A stretch of DNA of 64,000 nt from Silanimonas sp. (GCA_026005095.1 BPKK01000001.1:310001-374000), one strand, 5' to 3'; positions 17,640-28,172 are shown, counted from the stretch's first letter. Translations and numbers: made by a program. Notes: generated by a model from the sequence alone, not told the origin.

Positions 17640-19643
17640 TCAGCGCAGGGCCTTCGCCGCCGCGACCACGTTCTCGACGGTGAAGCCGAAGTGCTTCATC
17701 AGCACCTCGCCCGGGGCCGACTCGCCGAAGCGGTCGATGCCGACCACGGCGCCATCCAGGCCGGCGATGCAGCGCCAGTGCTCGGTGCTGCCGGCCTCCA
17801 CCACCACCCGCTTGCGGCACCATGAAGGCAGCACGCCCTCGCGGTACTCCAGCGGCTGGCGCTTGAAGACCTCGAAGCAGGGCATCGAGACCACACGGGC
17901 CTGGATGCCTTCCTCCGCGAGCTTCACGGCGGCCAGGCGCGCCAGCTCCAGCTCCGATCCGGTGCCGATCAGGATCAGATCGAATTTCGCCGAGGCAGGA
18001 TCACTGAGCACATAGCCGCCGCGCGCAATGGCGGCCACCTGCTCGGGCGTGCGCTGCTGGTGGGCGAGATTCTGGCGCGAGAACACGAGGCTCGAGGGCC
18101 CTTCAGCACGCTGCAGGGCGCAGGCCCAGGCCACCGCCGACTCCACCGCATCACCGGGGCGCCACACGTCGTGGTTCGGGATCAGTCGCAGCGAGGCGAG
18201 GTGCTCGATGGGCTGGTGCGTCGGGCCATCCTCGCCGAGGCCGATCGAGTCGTGCGTATAGACGTGGATCGAACGCACAGGCAGCAGCGCGCTCATGCGC
18301 ACGGCGTTGCGGGCGTAGTCCGAGAACACGAGGAAGGTGGCATCGAAGGGAATGAAGCCACCGTGCAGCGCAAGGCCGGAACCGATCGCCGTCATGCCAA
18401 ACTCGCGCACGCCGTAGTGCACGTAGCGGGCGTCGGCATCCGCGGTGGTCACGGCCTTCTGGCCCTTCCACGTGGTGAGGTTGGAGTGCGCGAGGTCGGC
18501 CGAGCCGCCCACCAGCTCCGGCAGGTGCGGAGCGAAGGCCTCGATGGCCATCTGCGAGGCCTTGCGCGAGGCCACCACCGGGCCCTCGGCCTGCAGCCTG
18601 TCGATGTAGTCCCGGGCGATCTTCGCGAAGTCTGCCGGCAGCTCGCCGGCCATGCGGCGTTCGAACTCGGCGGCGAGCGCCGGATGGGCAGCCTTGTAGG
18701 CAGCGAAGCGGGCATTCCAGTCGGCTTCGGCCTTGGCGCCACGCTCGCGGGCGTCCCAAGCCGTGCGGATCTCCGCGGGAATCTCGAAGGGCGCATGAGG
18801 CCACTTCAGGGCCTCGCGGGTCAGCGCCACCTCGTCCTTGCCCAGCGGCGCGCCATGGCTGCTCTCCTTGCCCTGCTTGTTCGGCGAACCAAAGCCGATG
18901 TGCGTGCGGCAGCAGATCAGGGTCGGGCGCTGCGTCTCGGCCTTCGCCGTGGCGATGGCCTGCTGGATCTCGTCGGGGTCATGGCCATCGACATTGCGGA
19001 TCACCTGCCAGCCATAGGCTTCGAAACGCTTCGGCGTATCGTCGGTGAACCAGCCCTGCACCTCGCCGTCGATGGAGATGCCATTGTCGTCCCAGAAGGC
19101 GATCAGCTTGCCCAGGCCCCAGGTGCCGGCCAGCGAGCAGGCCTCGTGCGAGATGCCTTCCATCAGGCAACCGTCGCCCATGAAGCAGTACGTGTAGTGA
19201 TCGACGATCGCGTGACCTTCGCGGTTGAAGCGCTGCGCCAGCAGCTTCTCGGCCAGCGCCATGCCCACGGCATTGGCAATGCCCTGCCCCAGCGGCCCGG
19301 TGGTGGTCTCGACCCCCGGGGTGATGTGCCGCTCCGGATGGCCGGCGGTCTTCGAATGCAGCTGGCGGAAGCGCTTCAGCTCGTCCAGCGGCAGGTCATA
19401 GCCGGTGAGGTGCAGCAGGGCGTACTGCAGCATCGAGCCATGACCATTGGAGAGCACGAAGCGGTCGCGGTCCGGCCATTTCGGATTCGCCGGATTGTGC
19501 CGGAGGTGGTCGTTCCAGAGCACTTCGGCGATATCGGCCATGCCCATGGGCATGCCCGGGTGGCCGGATCTGGCGGCCTCCACGGCATCGATGGCAAGGA
19601 AACGGATGGCGTTCGCGAGATCACGGCGGGCAGGACGGGTCAT
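17640..19643 (-). CDS. tkt: transketolase
   Basis: A 667-residue thiamine-diphosphate enzyme moving two-carbon units between sugar phosphates in the pentose phosphate pathway. The N-terminal domain has [21 protein letters not shown] and the cofactor motif from [14 protein letters not shown] to DDNGIS. The pyrimidine domain has [18 protein letters not shown] and [22 protein letters not shown]. The C-terminal domain ends [15 protein letters not shown]. Its length is that of the E. coli enzyme. It is the first of the sugar-phosphate genes on this strand, separated from gap by four plus-strand genes, so it is not co-transcribed with it. Confidence 0.96.
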   Translation of the reverse strand: MTRPARRDLANAIRFLAIDAVEAARSGHPGMPMGMADIAEVLWNDHLRHNPANPKWPDRDRFVLSNGHGSMLQYALLHLTGYDLPLDELKRFRQLHSKTAGHPERHITPGVETTTGPLGQGIANAVGMALAEKLLAQRFNREGHAIVDHYTYCFMGDGCLMEGISHEACSLAGTWGLGKLIAFWDDNGISIDGEVQGWFTDDTPKRFEAYGWQVIRNVDGHDPDEIQQAIATAKAETQRPTLICCRTHIGFGSPNKQGKESSHGAPLGKDEVALTREALKWPHAPFEIPAEIRTAWDARERGAKAEADWNARFAAYKAAHPALAAEFERRMAGELPADFAKIARDYIDRLQAEGPVVASRKASQMAIEAFAPHLPELVGGSADLAHSNLTTWKGQKAVTTADADARYVHYGVREFGMTAIGSGLALHGGFIPFDATFLVFSDYARNAVRMSALLPVRSIHVYTHDSIGLGEDGPTHQPIEHLASLRLIPNHDVWRPGDAVESAVAWACALQRAEGPSSLVFSRQNLAHQQRTPEQVAAIARGGYVLSDPASAKFDLILIGTGSELELARLAAVKLAEEGIQARVVSMPCFEVFKRQPLEYREGVLPSWCRKRVVVEAGSTEHWRCIAGLDGAVVGIDRFGESAPGEVLMKHFGFTVENVVAAAKALR

Positions 19644-19766
19644 CGGCGGCAGGCCTTGAGCGGTGGCGGGCGGAAGGGCCGGCGCCCCGCAGAACGCGCG
19701 ACGCGGCCGCCCATTCTCCCATCCCCGGCCCGGTGCCGTCGCCCTTGAAGGCTCGGCCGCGGCCTG

Positions 19767-21104
19767 CTAGCCCTGTCCCACCGCCATGGCAGCCGCCTCC
19801 GGCGGGTCCGGGGCCTCGCCGCGCGAGACTAGCACGGTGCCCACGAGATCGCCGGTCACGTTCACCACGGTGCGGCACATGTCGATGAAGCGGTCGACGC
19901 CGAGGATCAGGGCGATGCCCTCGGCCGGGATACCGAACATCACCAGGATCGAGGCGATCACCGGCAGCGAGCCGCCGGGCACGCCGGCGGCGCCGATGCC
20001 GCCCAGCACGCACATCAGCAGGATCAGCAGCTGCTGGGCCAGGCTCAGTTCCACACCAAAGAACTGGGCGAGGAACAGCACGGTCACGCCCTCGAACAGG
20101 GCGGTGCCGTTCATGTTGGCCGTGGCTCCGAGCGTGCACACGAAGCGGCCGATGCGCCGCGGCGTGCCGAGGTTCTCTTCGGCGATCTTCAACGTGGTGG
20201 GTAGGGTGGCTGAGCTGGAGGAGGTCGAGAAGGCCGTCAGCATGGCCGGCTGGGCCCGGCGGAAGAAGGCGAGCGGCGACATGCCGCCGACGAAGCGCAG
20301 CAGCAGGGGGAATACCACGAAGAGGTGTACCGCCAAGGCCCCCACCGACACCAATACGAACTTGCCGAGCGGAATGAGGGCGCCGAGGCCTCGGGCGGCG
20401 ATCAGGCTGAACAGCAAGGCCGCCACCGCGTAGGGCGCCAGTTGGATGACCCATTGGATCAGCTTGATGCTGATGTCGTACACGCCCTGCACGGCAGCGA
20501 GGAAGGCATTCACCCCCGGCGTGCGCAGCACCGCCGCGGCCACGCCGAAGACGAGGGCGAAGAACATCACCCCGATCAGGTTGCCCTCGACCCCGGCCGC
20601 CAGCACGTTGCGCGGCACGATGCCCATCAGCACCGTGAGCGCCGAGGCCTGCTGGCCCTTGGCGGCAATCTCGCCGGCCTGCCCTGCCGACTGCTGCATC
20701 AGGGCCTCGGCCACGCCGGCATCGATGCCGGCCCCGGGCTTGAACAGGTTCACCGCCAGCAGGCCGAGCAGCACCGCCAGCGCGCTCACGGAGAGGATGA
20801 AGCCAAGGGTCTTGAGGCCGATGCGCCCCAGCGACTTGGGATCGCCGATCTCCACCACGCCCAGCACCAGGGCCGAGAACACCAGCGGCAGCACCAGCAT
20901 GAAGAGCAGGTGCAGGAACACCTGCCCCACCGGCCCAGTGACGTAGGTGATGAGCGCCGTCAGCCAGCCGGCCTGCACCAGGGCGCCGTCGGCGCCCGTG
21001 GCATGGCCGAGCGGAAAAGCGATGGCGCCGGCCACGGCCCCCGCGAGGAAGCCGAGCAGCATCTTCGTATGCAGGGCAAGCCCCCGCCCCTCGCTGGTGC
21101 CCAT
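19767..21104 (-). CDS. dicarboxylate/amino acid:cation symporter (DAACS family)
   Basis: A 445-residue inner-membrane carrier that imports glutamate, aspartate or C4-dicarboxylates with sodium or protons. Family marks are the serine-rich hairpin SSSSATLPTTL, the cation site NMNGTALFEG, and the substrate-binding C-terminal part around GAAGVPGGSLPVIASIL and DRFIDMCRTVVNVTGD. The GltP/DctA layout of about eight helices and two re-entrant loops fits. It is 10 bp downstream of the AGCS transporter gene, so the two probably form one operon importing amino acids. The exact substrate is not decidable. Confidence 0.88.
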   Translation of the reverse strand: MGTSEGRGLALHTKMLLGFLAGAVAGAIAFPLGHATGADGALVQAGWLTALITYVTGPVGQVFLHLLFMLVLPLVFSALVLGVVEIGDPKSLGRIGLKTLGFILSVSALAVLLGLLAVNLFKPGAGIDAGVAEALMQQSAGQAGEIAAKGQQASALTVLMGIVPRNVLAAGVEGNLIGVMFFALVFGVAAAVLRTPGVNAFLAAVQGVYDISIKLIQWVIQLAPYAVAALLFSLIAARGLGALIPLGKFVLVSVGALAVHLFVVFPLLLRFVGGMSPLAFFRRAQPAMLTAFSTSSSSATLPTTLKIAEENLGTPRRIGRFVCTLGATANMNGTALFEGVTVLFLAQFFGVELSLAQQLLILLMCVLGGIGAAGVPGGSLPVIASILVMFGIPAEGIALILGVDRFIDMCRTVVNVTGDLVGTVLVSRGEAPDPPEAAAMAVGQG

Positions 21105-21114
21105 GCCTGCCTCC

Positions 21115-22731
21115 TCAGCCCCGGGTGGCGCGGATCTCGCCCGACTTCAGCTTGGCGAAGTAATCCTCCACCTCCTCGCGAACCACTGGCAGCAACAGGT
21201 ACACGCCGATCAGGTTGGGGATGGCCATGAGGAAGATCAGGCCATCCGAGAGATCGATCAGCTGCCCCAGATTCATGGTGCAGGCCACCACCGCCGCGCT
21301 GAGGTAGACAAGGATGTAGGTATTGGTCACCCAGCGGCGCTCGCCAGTGATGTAGGTGGCCGCCTTCGCTCCGTAGTAGGCCCAGGTGAGCATGGTGGAG
21401 AAGGCGAACAGGAATACCGCCACGGTGAGCAGGTAAGGAAACCAGCTGAACACGGTGGCAAAGGCGCTGGAGGTGATGGCCACGCCCTCGAGGCCTTCCA
21501 GCCTGTAGGCGCCGGTCACCACCACCATCAGGGCAGTCGCGGTGCAGACGATCACGGTGTCCACGAAGGGCTCCCAGAGCGCGACCAGGCCCTCGGTGGC
21601 CGGGTGCTTGGTTTTCACCGCGGAATGCGCGATCGCCGCCGATCCGAGGCCGGCCTCGTTCGAGAAGGCCGCGCGCTGGAAGCCGGCCAAGAGAGCGCCG
21701 ATCACGCCGCCGGTCGCGGCCTCGCCCGAAAAAGCGGCACGGAAGATGATGGCGATGGCCTCGGGCAGGGCGGTGATGTTGACCACCAGCACCGCAAAGC
21801 AGCCCAGCAGGTAGAGCACGATCATCGAGGGGATGAGGCGGGCGGTGACGCTGCCGATGCGGGTGATGCCGCCCAGCACCACCAGGCCGGCCAGCACCGC
21901 CATGCCGATGCCGAAGGCCCAGCCATAGCCTTCCAGCGGGCCGTTCACGCCGCCGGTGAGGGCGTGGAACTGGGCATAGGCCTGGTTGGCCTGGAACATC
22001 GAGCCGGCGCCGATGCCGCCCAGCATGCTGCAGAGGGCGAACACCACGGCCAGCACCTTGCCCACGCCGCCAAGACCGCGGTAGCGCTCGGCAAGACCAC
22101 GCGAGAGGTAGTACATCGGGCCGCCGGAGACGGTACCGTCCGGGTTCTCCTGCCGGTACTTCACGCCGAGCGTGCATTCGGCGAACTTGGTGCTCATGCC
22201 GAGCAGGCCGGCCACGATCATCCAGAAGGCCGCGCCGGGGCCGCCGATGGTGATGGCGAGCGCCACGCCGGCGATGTTGCCCAAGCCCACGGTGCCCGAG
22301 ACCGCCGAGGTGAGCGCCTGGAAATGCGAGACCTCGCCCGGATCGGAGGCCACGGCGTAGTCGCCGCGCATCAGCCGGAAGCCCTGAATGAAGCCGCGGA
22401 AGTTGATGAAGCGGAAATAGAGCGTGGTGACCACGCCACCCAGCAGCAGCCAGGCCACGATCAGCGGCACGCCGGTCTGGCCTTCCGCGCAGCCGGACAT
22501 CGAGAGCGAGACGCCATCGCCGATGCAGGCCCGCGAGAAGATCGCGCCGCCCAGCGCCTGGGCCACCGGCTGCACCACCTGGTTGATGCGCTGGTCGATG
22601 CTCGGGGCCGCCTCTTCCGCCGCCATGGCCGCCGTCGGGCCGAACACCAGGGCCATGCCCGCCAGGACGCCTGCAAGGCGCGACCGCCACGTCCGTACCA
22701 CGCCCGAGGCCGGGCCACCCGCCTTGCTCAT
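21115..22731 (-). CDS. sodium:alanine/glycine symporter (AGCS family)
   Basis: A 538-residue carrier importing alanine or glycine with sodium. The family core is clear: SGTVGLGNIAGVALAITIGGPGAAFWM, the middle motif FQRAAFSNEAGLGSAAIAHSA, and AYYGAKAATYITGERRW. About 80 extra residues precede the first core helix: a signal-peptide-like segment ending TAAMA, then a loop with two Cys (residues 69 and 81) that could form a periplasmic disulfide. GGGGAG about 10 bases upstream of the ATG is a fair ribosome-binding site. It is the first gene of a probable two-transporter operon. Confidence 0.9.
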   Translation of the reverse strand: MSKAGGPASGVVRTWRSRLAGVLAGMALVFGPTAAMAAEEAAPSIDQRINQVVQPVAQALGGAIFSRACIGDGVSLSMSGCAEGQTGVPLIVAWLLLGGVVTTLYFRFINFRGFIQGFRLMRGDYAVASDPGEVSHFQALTSAVSGTVGLGNIAGVALAITIGGPGAAFWMIVAGLLGMSTKFAECTLGVKYRQENPDGTVSGGPMYYLSRGLAERYRGLGGVGKVLAVVFALCSMLGGIGAGSMFQANQAYAQFHALTGGVNGPLEGYGWAFGIGMAVLAGLVVLGGITRIGSVTARLIPSMIVLYLLGCFAVLVVNITALPEAIAIIFRAAFSGEAATGGVIGALLAGFQRAAFSNEAGLGSAAIAHSAVKTKHPATEGLVALWEPFVDTVIVCTATALMVVVTGAYRLEGLEGVAITSSAFATVFSWFPYLLTVAVFLFAFSTMLTWAYYGAKAATYITGERRWVTNTYILVYLSAAVVACTMNLGQLIDLSDGLIFLMAIPNLIGVYLLLPVVREEVEDYFAKLKSGEIRATRG

Positions 22732-22760
22732 CGTCCGCTCACTCCCCAGGTGAAAATGAG

Positions 22761-22785
22761 GCCTGAGCCTAGCAAAGACTCAGGC
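22761..22785 (-). terminator. hairpin at the end of the EAL gene
   Basis: A 7-bp stem (gcctgag / ctcaggc) with an 11-base loop overlaps the stop codon of the EAL gene. On the minus strand it is followed by CTCATTTTCACC, which contains a short T run. It is a plausible weak terminator before the AGCS transporter gene. Confidence 0.4.
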
Positions 22786-23952
22786 GAACAGGGGCGATCC
22801 GCGAGCCAGCAGTTCTTCCCGGGTCTGCGGCCGGCCGACGAGCCAGCCCTGGGCATACTCGCAGCCGAGGCGGCGCAGCACGTCCAGCTCGGCCTCGCTC
22901 TCGACCCCCTCCACCACCAGTTCGGCGCCCAGGCGCTTGGCCATGGCCACGATGGCCTCGACGATGGCCATGGCCCGCGGGTCGGTGAGCATGCTGCGGA
23001 CGAAGGCCTGGTCCACCTTCACCGTGTCGAAGGGCAGGTGGTGCAGCTGGGTCAGATGGGAGTAGCCGGTACCGAAGTCGTCCAGCGCCACCTTCATTCC
23101 ATGGGCGTGGCAAAGCTCGATGAAACCCTGCACCACCACCGGATCCAGGGCCTGGCTCTCGGTGATCTCGATCTTGAGACTGCCCGCGCGGCAATCCGGC
23201 GCCGTCCACGCGGGCGATCACCCGCTCCAGCAGGCCCGGCTCGCGCAGCTGCCGGGCACTGACATTGACGGCCACGAAGAGCGGCCGCCCCGCGGCCTCG
23301 ACGAAAGCCCGGACCGCGGCACAGGCGGTGTCGAACACGTACTCGCCCACCGGCACGATCAGCGAGGTCTCCTCCGCGAGGGCCACGAACTCGGCCGGCG
23401 AGACCGGCCCGCGCTCGGGGTGGGTCCAGCGCACCAGGGCCTCGAAGCCCGCTACCCTCCCCGAGGCCACCGCCAGCAGCGGCTGGTAACGCACGTCCAG
23501 TCCACCCCCTGCAGGGCCTCGCGCAGCTGGCTTTCCAACCGCATCTTGCCGACTCCGGCGGCTCTCGTCGTGTCCTCCGCGGCTCTGGCCACTGCCTCAC
23601 GCCGCCCCTGCAGGGCCGCGAGCGCGCTCCGGTAGCGCTGCAGGGTGCCCTGCAGCAGGGCGCGCAGGATAGGATCGGCCTGGGCAAGGCGCTCGGCGAT
23701 CTGCGAGCGCTCCAGCACCCGCAGGCGGCAGGGCGCCAGTGCCAGCGCCGTGGCAGTCCGCGGCGCCTCGTCGATCACCGCCATCTCGCCGACGATCGAT
23801 CCGGGGCCGAGCACCGCCAGCACCACCTGCCGCCCCCGCTGGGTGGCGCGGATCTCGATCTGCCCCTCCTCGAGAATGAAGGCCGTGGTCGGCGGGTCGC
23901 CCTCGCGGAACAGCGCCTCGCCCGTGGCCAGCTGCAGCGTCGCCCCGTCCAT
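22780..23952 (-). CDS. cyclic nucleotide-binding domain / EAL domain c-di-GMP phosphodiesterase (two frameshifts)
   Basis: Reconstructed as 390 residues. The first about 110 form a CRP-type cyclic nucleotide-binding fold (GEALFREGDPPTTAFILEEG through GPGSIVGEMAVIDEAPRTATA); no DNA-binding helix-turn-helix follows. After a linker an EAL domain begins (RYQPLLAVASGRVAGFEALVRW) and holds the catalytic set: the Glu of EAL, NVSARQ, EITES, DDFGTGYS, KVDQAFV, EGVES and AQGW. It should therefore hydrolyse c-di-GMP. The frame is broken by a missing base near 23499 and an extra G in the run at 23183-23185; together they restore the frame and the length is a multiple of three. It follows the pil operon terminator. 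Confidence 0.82.
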
Positions 23953-23997
23953 CGCCCTCTCCAGCCCGCCTGGATCCCAGCACCAACGCTACAACGA

Positions 23998-24022
23998 AAA
24001 ACGGGGCCCGTGGCCCCGTTTT
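23998..24022 (-). terminator. Rho-independent terminator of the pilMNOPQ operon
   Basis: A perfect 11-bp stem (aaaacggggcc / ggccccgtttt) with a 3-base loop, followed on the minus strand by TTTTTCGTTG. It lies 22 bp after the pilQ stop codon and is strong on the minus strand; the A/T ends would let it work in both directions. Confidence 0.88.
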
Positions 24023-24044
24023 CCGATACGACACGCGGCGCAGG

Positions 24045-26287
24045 TCAGCGCTGGGCGCCCGCCACCTGCAGGATGCGCGGGGTGACGAAGATCAGCAACT
24101 CGGCCTTCTGGTTGCGGCGGTTCTTGTTGCGGAACAGATTGCCCAAAGCCGGGATGTCGCCGAGGAAGGGCACCTTGGCGAGGTCCTCGCGACGCGAGAA
24201 CTCGTAGATGCCGCCCACCACCACGGTCTGGCCGTTGTTCACCAACACCGCCGTGGTTACTTCGCGCTTGGTGATCTGCGGCACACGGCCACCGCCCGGC
24301 ACGTCGATGAAGCCGGCCACCTCGTCTTTCTTCACCCCGAGGGTCAGGAAGACGCGGTTGTCCTGGGTGATGGTCGGCGTGACCTTGAGCTCCAGCAGGG
24401 CCTCCTTGAACTGCACGGTCGCCGTCTGCTGGCCGGACGTGCCGGTGATGGTGACATAGCCAATCTCGTCACCCTGCTTGATCACCGCCTCGCGCTGGTT
24501 GGCCGTGATCACGCGCGGATTGGCCACCACCTCGCCCCGACCCTTCCTCCTGCAGGGCCTGGAGCTCGATATCGAGATCCAGGTTGTTGCCGAGAATGGT
24601 GAAGGCCAGGGCCGACGCCGTGTTGTTGGCGAAGCGGGTGTTCAGGATGTTGGTGAAGGTCGGCAGCGGAGTGTTCGGCAGCGTCGGCCGGGTCGCCTGC
24701 TCGCCGTTCGCGATCGCCTGCTCGTACAGGGCCAGCTCGGCGCTGATAGCGCGCCAGAGCGCAGCGTTCGCGTTCGCCACCCCGTTGAGGTAGTTGCGGT
24801 TGCTCTCGGTGCTGCCGGAGACGACCACATCGCTCTCCTGGCCGCTGACGCCGAAGCGGGTGCCAATCTCCCGGGCGAAGCTCTCCTGGGCGATCACGAT
24901 ACGGGCCTCGATCAGCACCTGGTCGACCGGGCGGTCGAGCACGGCGACAAGCTCCTTGATGGCCTGCACCTTGCGCGGGGTATCGGCAACGAGGAGGGTA
25001 TTGCTGCGAGTGTCGAAGCTCACGCTGCCGCGGGCGGAAAGGAAGCCGCGGTCACCCTCGGCACCCGAGCCGCTGGAAGCGCCACCGCCCTGTGAGGACT
25101 TGCTGCCCTCGGTGAGCAGGGTCGCGATCTCCTCGGCATTGGCGTAATTGATGGCGATGATCTCGTTGACGAGTTCCGCCTTGCTCTCGACGTCGATGCG
25201 GGCCTGCTCACGGGCCTTCTCGAAGTCGGCGATCTCCTTCTGCGGCGCCACCCACACCACGTTGCCGTCGCGGCGTTTGTCGAGCGAACGGGCACGCAGC
25301 ACCACGTCGAGGGCCTGATCCCAGGGCACGTTGATCAGACGCAGGGTCAGGTTACCCTGCACCGTGTCGGCGGCCACGATGTTGAGGCCCGATTCCTCGG
25401 CGATCAGCTGCAGGATGGTGCGCACCGGCACATCCTGGAAATTGAAGGTCACCGGCTTGCCGGTGTAGCGCTGCTGCTGGGCCGCCGCCCCCACCTGACC
25501 AACGCCCGCTCGCTGAGCGGCCACCTTCGGCACCACTTCCAGCACGTATTCATTGCCGGTCTGGTAGGCGCTGGTCTCGAACAGACCCTCCGCCGCCACT
25601 ACGAGCTGGGTCCCACCGTCCTTGGCCACCGGATCGAGGCGGGTCACCGGAGTGGCGAAGTCGGTCACGTCGAGACGCCGCTGCTGCTCGGCCGGAAGCT
25701 GGGCATTCTCGACATCGACGATGATGCGGTTGCCGTCACGGCGCAGGCTGGCCTGCGCCCCCTCGCGGTTGAAGCGGAGGATGACGCGGCCAGCGCCGTC
25801 GTCGCCACGGCGGAAATCCACCCCGGCAACACGAATGCCGCTGTCGATGCGCTTGGCCGGATCGGGCGAGGCGATACCGCTTCGCCGAGGCCGCACTGCC
25901 GCTCTCGAGGGTCAGCACCAGCAGGTTGCCGTTGCTGCGGGTGGTGTAGCCGGCGCTGCGGAAGAGGTCGACCACGGCCCGGGTACGGCCGCCGGCCTCG
26001 ACCACCGAGACCGCCGAAGCCGCACCGCTACCCACCGTCACGCGGCGCTCGGCGAAGGCATTGCGCGTCTCCGGAAAATCGATGGCGATCCGCGGCGGCA
26101 TGTCGGTGGTGAAGGCATTGACATCGCCCACCGGCTGCTCGAACTCGAAGGTGATGTCCACCTTCCCTCCGCTGCTCGTGGCGTAGCGAACGTCCTTGAG
26201 CGTATTGGCCGCCCAAGCCGGGAGCGCCGCCATCCACAGCAGGCCCGCGGCCAGGGCGGCACGTGCCGCGAAAGTCTTCGTGCTCAT
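24045..26287 (-). CDS. pilQ: type IV pilus secretin PilQ (two frameshifts)
   Basis: The outer-membrane secretin through which type IV pili pass. Reconstructed as 746 residues: signal peptide (MSTKTFAARAALAAGLLWMAALPAWA), AMIN domains (TLKDVRYATSSGGKVDITFEFEQ, then RIDSGIRVAGVDFRR), the STN and Secretin_N domains (VTFNFQDVPVRTILQLIAEESGLN, INYANAEEIATLL), and the secretin pore (ANPRVITANQREAVIKQG, TAVLVNNGQTVVVGGI, VPFLGDIPALGNLF). The ATG at 26287 has TGAAGG 7 bases upstream. Two +1 insertions break it: an A near 25881 and a T at 24540. Removing both gives an exact multiple of three and a continuous family match, so I suspect base-calling errors. Confidence 0.9.
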
Positions 26288-26328
26288 CCGTGCGCCTTCA
26301 GTCGTCGTGGTAATCATGCGCGTCCCCA

Positions 26329-26862
26329 TCACTTTTCATCCAAGGCCAAGGCGGCCTGCCGTTCGAGCCAACCGCCCGCACCGTCCGAGACCAGCTCGAC
26401 GATCTCGATGCGGTCGGGGCTCACCGAAGCGACGCGGCCGTCGCTCTGCCCCAGGTAATTGTCCTTGCGGACCCGGTAGGTGACCTTGTCGGGCGCCAGC
26501 ACCAGCGCCACCATCCCGGGGCCGCTGCCGATCGTGCCGACCATCCGCAGCGCATCGAGCGGGAAGGCCTCGAGCGCCTCCTTGCGGCGGTTCGGATCAG
26601 GGCGCGGTCCGGAGGCATCGCGGCTGCCCACCGGCGCCGAGAAGGGATCGCGCAGGCCATCGGCGGTGTATTCGATCACCGGAAAGCTCTTCAGCGCCGG
26701 CAGCGGATCGAGCGGCGGGGCCGGACGGGCCTTGACCTCCTCCACCCAGGTCGAGAGATCCGCCGTGCCGCGACCACAGCCTGCCAGAGCGAACGACACT
26801 AGAAGGCCGACGGAAACGGACCGGGCGAGCCGGCCCACGGAGAACTGCCGTTCGATGCTCAT
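26329..26862 (-). CDS. pilP: type IV pilus assembly lipoprotein PilP
   Basis: A 177-residue lipoprotein with lipobox FALAGC (Cys29). It links the inner-membrane PilN/PilO complex to the PilQ secretin. A proline-rich unstructured linker (KARPAPPLDPLPALKSFPV) precedes the conserved DGLRDPFSAP motif and a C-terminal beta domain (LRMVGTIGSGPGMVALVLAPDKVTYRVRKDNYLGQSDGRV). The start overlaps the pilO stop by ATGA, and pilQ follows after 41 bp. Unlike its neighbours it has an intact frame. Confidence 0.93.
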   Translation of the reverse strand: MSIERQFSVGRLARSVSVGLLVSFALAGCGRGTADLSTWVEEVKARPAPPLDPLPALKSFPVIEYTADGLRDPFSAPVGSRDASGPRPDPNRRKEALEAFPLDALRMVGTIGSGPGMVALVLAPDKVTYRVRKDNYLGQSDGRVASVSPDRIEIVELVSDGAGGWLERQAALALDEK

Positions 26863-27540
26863 TGGGCTCCCCCTTGCGGAGCGGCCTGCTGGGCTTCTGC
26901 CTGGGCCGCGATTTCCGACTCATCGAGATAGCGGTAGGTCTTGATCGTGCCTTTCAAGCCGAGCACGCCGGGCGGCAGGGCGGGCTCGCCCTGCTTGCGC
27001 TCCTTGGGCGCCAGCGAGATGTCGTGGAAGGTCATGATCACCACCCGGGGCAAGGAGGCCACGCCGCTCACGAAACGGCCGAACTGGTGGTAGGTGCCAT
27101 TCATCTCGAGGCTGATCGGCTGCTCGGCGTAAAAGTCCTTAGCAACCTCGGCGCCGGGCTGGAACAACTCCGTATTGATACCGGTGGCGCGCGCCGTCTG
27201 CGAGATATCGACGATCAGGTCGGGCATCTCGGTCTTGGAGGGCAGCTGGCGCAGCATCTGCTCGCAGCATCGTCTCCATCTCCGCGAGCTGCGCCTTGAG
27301 CGGCTCGAGATTCGCCGCCTTGGCCGCTTCCTGCTCGAAGGTGCGACGCAGCTGCTGTTCTTGGGATTCCAACCCCTCCAGTTCGGCCTGCTTGTCGCTG
27401 ATCACGAAGTACCAGCCGAGCAGAACGATGAGGACGACCAGCAGCACGCAGGCGCCGATCTTGGCCTCTTTGGGCCAGGCTCCGGTGTTGTTGAAATCGA
27501 GATTATTGATGTCGCTGAGCTTGAAGGCTTTCTTCGCCAT
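26859..27540 (-). CDS. pilO: type IV pilus inner-membrane protein PilO (one frameshift)
   Basis: Reconstructed as 226 residues. A short cytoplasmic N-terminus (MAKKAFKLSDINNLDFNN) precedes one membrane helix (KIGACVLLVVLIVLLGWYFV, about 30-49), a periplasmic coiled coil (ELEGLESQEQQLRRTFEQEA) and a ferredoxin-like domain (DISQTARATGINTELFQPG to MTFHDISLAP). PilO pairs with PilN and PilP to align the pilus motor with the secretin. An extra C at 27264 breaks the frame; without it the text reads EMETMLEQMLRQLPSKTEMP, the normal PilO sequence. It overlaps pilP by 4 bp and follows pilN after 10 bp. Confidence 0.9.
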
Positions 27541-27550
27541 GGGGGGATCC

Positions 27551-28172
27551 TCAGGAGGCCTGCGCGGCAGCCGCGGCAGGCGCCTGGTTCTCCCCCCGCG
27601 CCCGCCTCCGCATCCGACTCGGAAGCCGACTTGAGCGCGACCCGCATCTCGAACTCGAAGGGCAGCGCCCGGTCCTCGGCCTTGGTCTCGCCAGCGCGGA
27701 TGACGTTGAGCCGCGGGTTGGTGATGAGGCCGCTGGCCTCGAGGTTGCGCATGTAAGCACTGACCCGCGACTCGGACTGCGACCGCCCGTTCAGGGTGAG
27801 CTCGGCACCGTTCTGCTTGATGCTCACCAGACGCACTCCATCCGGGATGGTGCGCACCAGTTCCTCGAACAGCTTGACGTTCTGCGAGCGGGCGGCCTGC
27901 AGGTCCTCGATCACCTGCTTGCGCTGCAGGAGGCTCGCCTTCTTCGCCTCGAGGCCCTCGATCTCCTTGATCTGCGCCTGCACCTTGGCGATTTCCTGCT
28001 GCAGCAGTGCATTGCGGGCGCTCTGCCCTTCGATGTGCCCGTTGTAATAGGCGCTGCCGAGGAACACCAGGGCCACGCCGGCGACGAAGGCGCCGCCCAG
28101 CATGGTCATGAATTCCTTCTGCCGCTGCTTGCGGCGCTCGGCGCGCCACGGAAGGAGGTTGATGCGTGCCAT
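27551..28172 (-). CDS. pilN: type IV pilus inner-membrane protein PilN (one frameshift near the C-terminus)
   Basis: Reconstructed as 206 residues. The N-terminus MARINLLPWRAERRKQRQKEF is the conserved cytoplasmic peptide that docks into PilM. One membrane helix (TMLGGAFVAGVALVFLGSAYY) follows, then a periplasmic coiled coil and a ferredoxin-like domain (PDGVRLVSIKQNGAELTLNGRSQS). A run of six G at 27592-27597 seems one base too long; corrected, the protein ends GENQAPAAAAAQAS at the TGA at 27551. As given, the frame runs on into pilO. The start codon shares one base with the pilM stop. Confidence 0.9.

Noticed and set aside
20947-23262. Long plus-strand open frame opposite the AGCS gene and part of the EAL gene
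   Set aside because: Antisense shadow with a His/Gly-rich composition and no recognisable motif.
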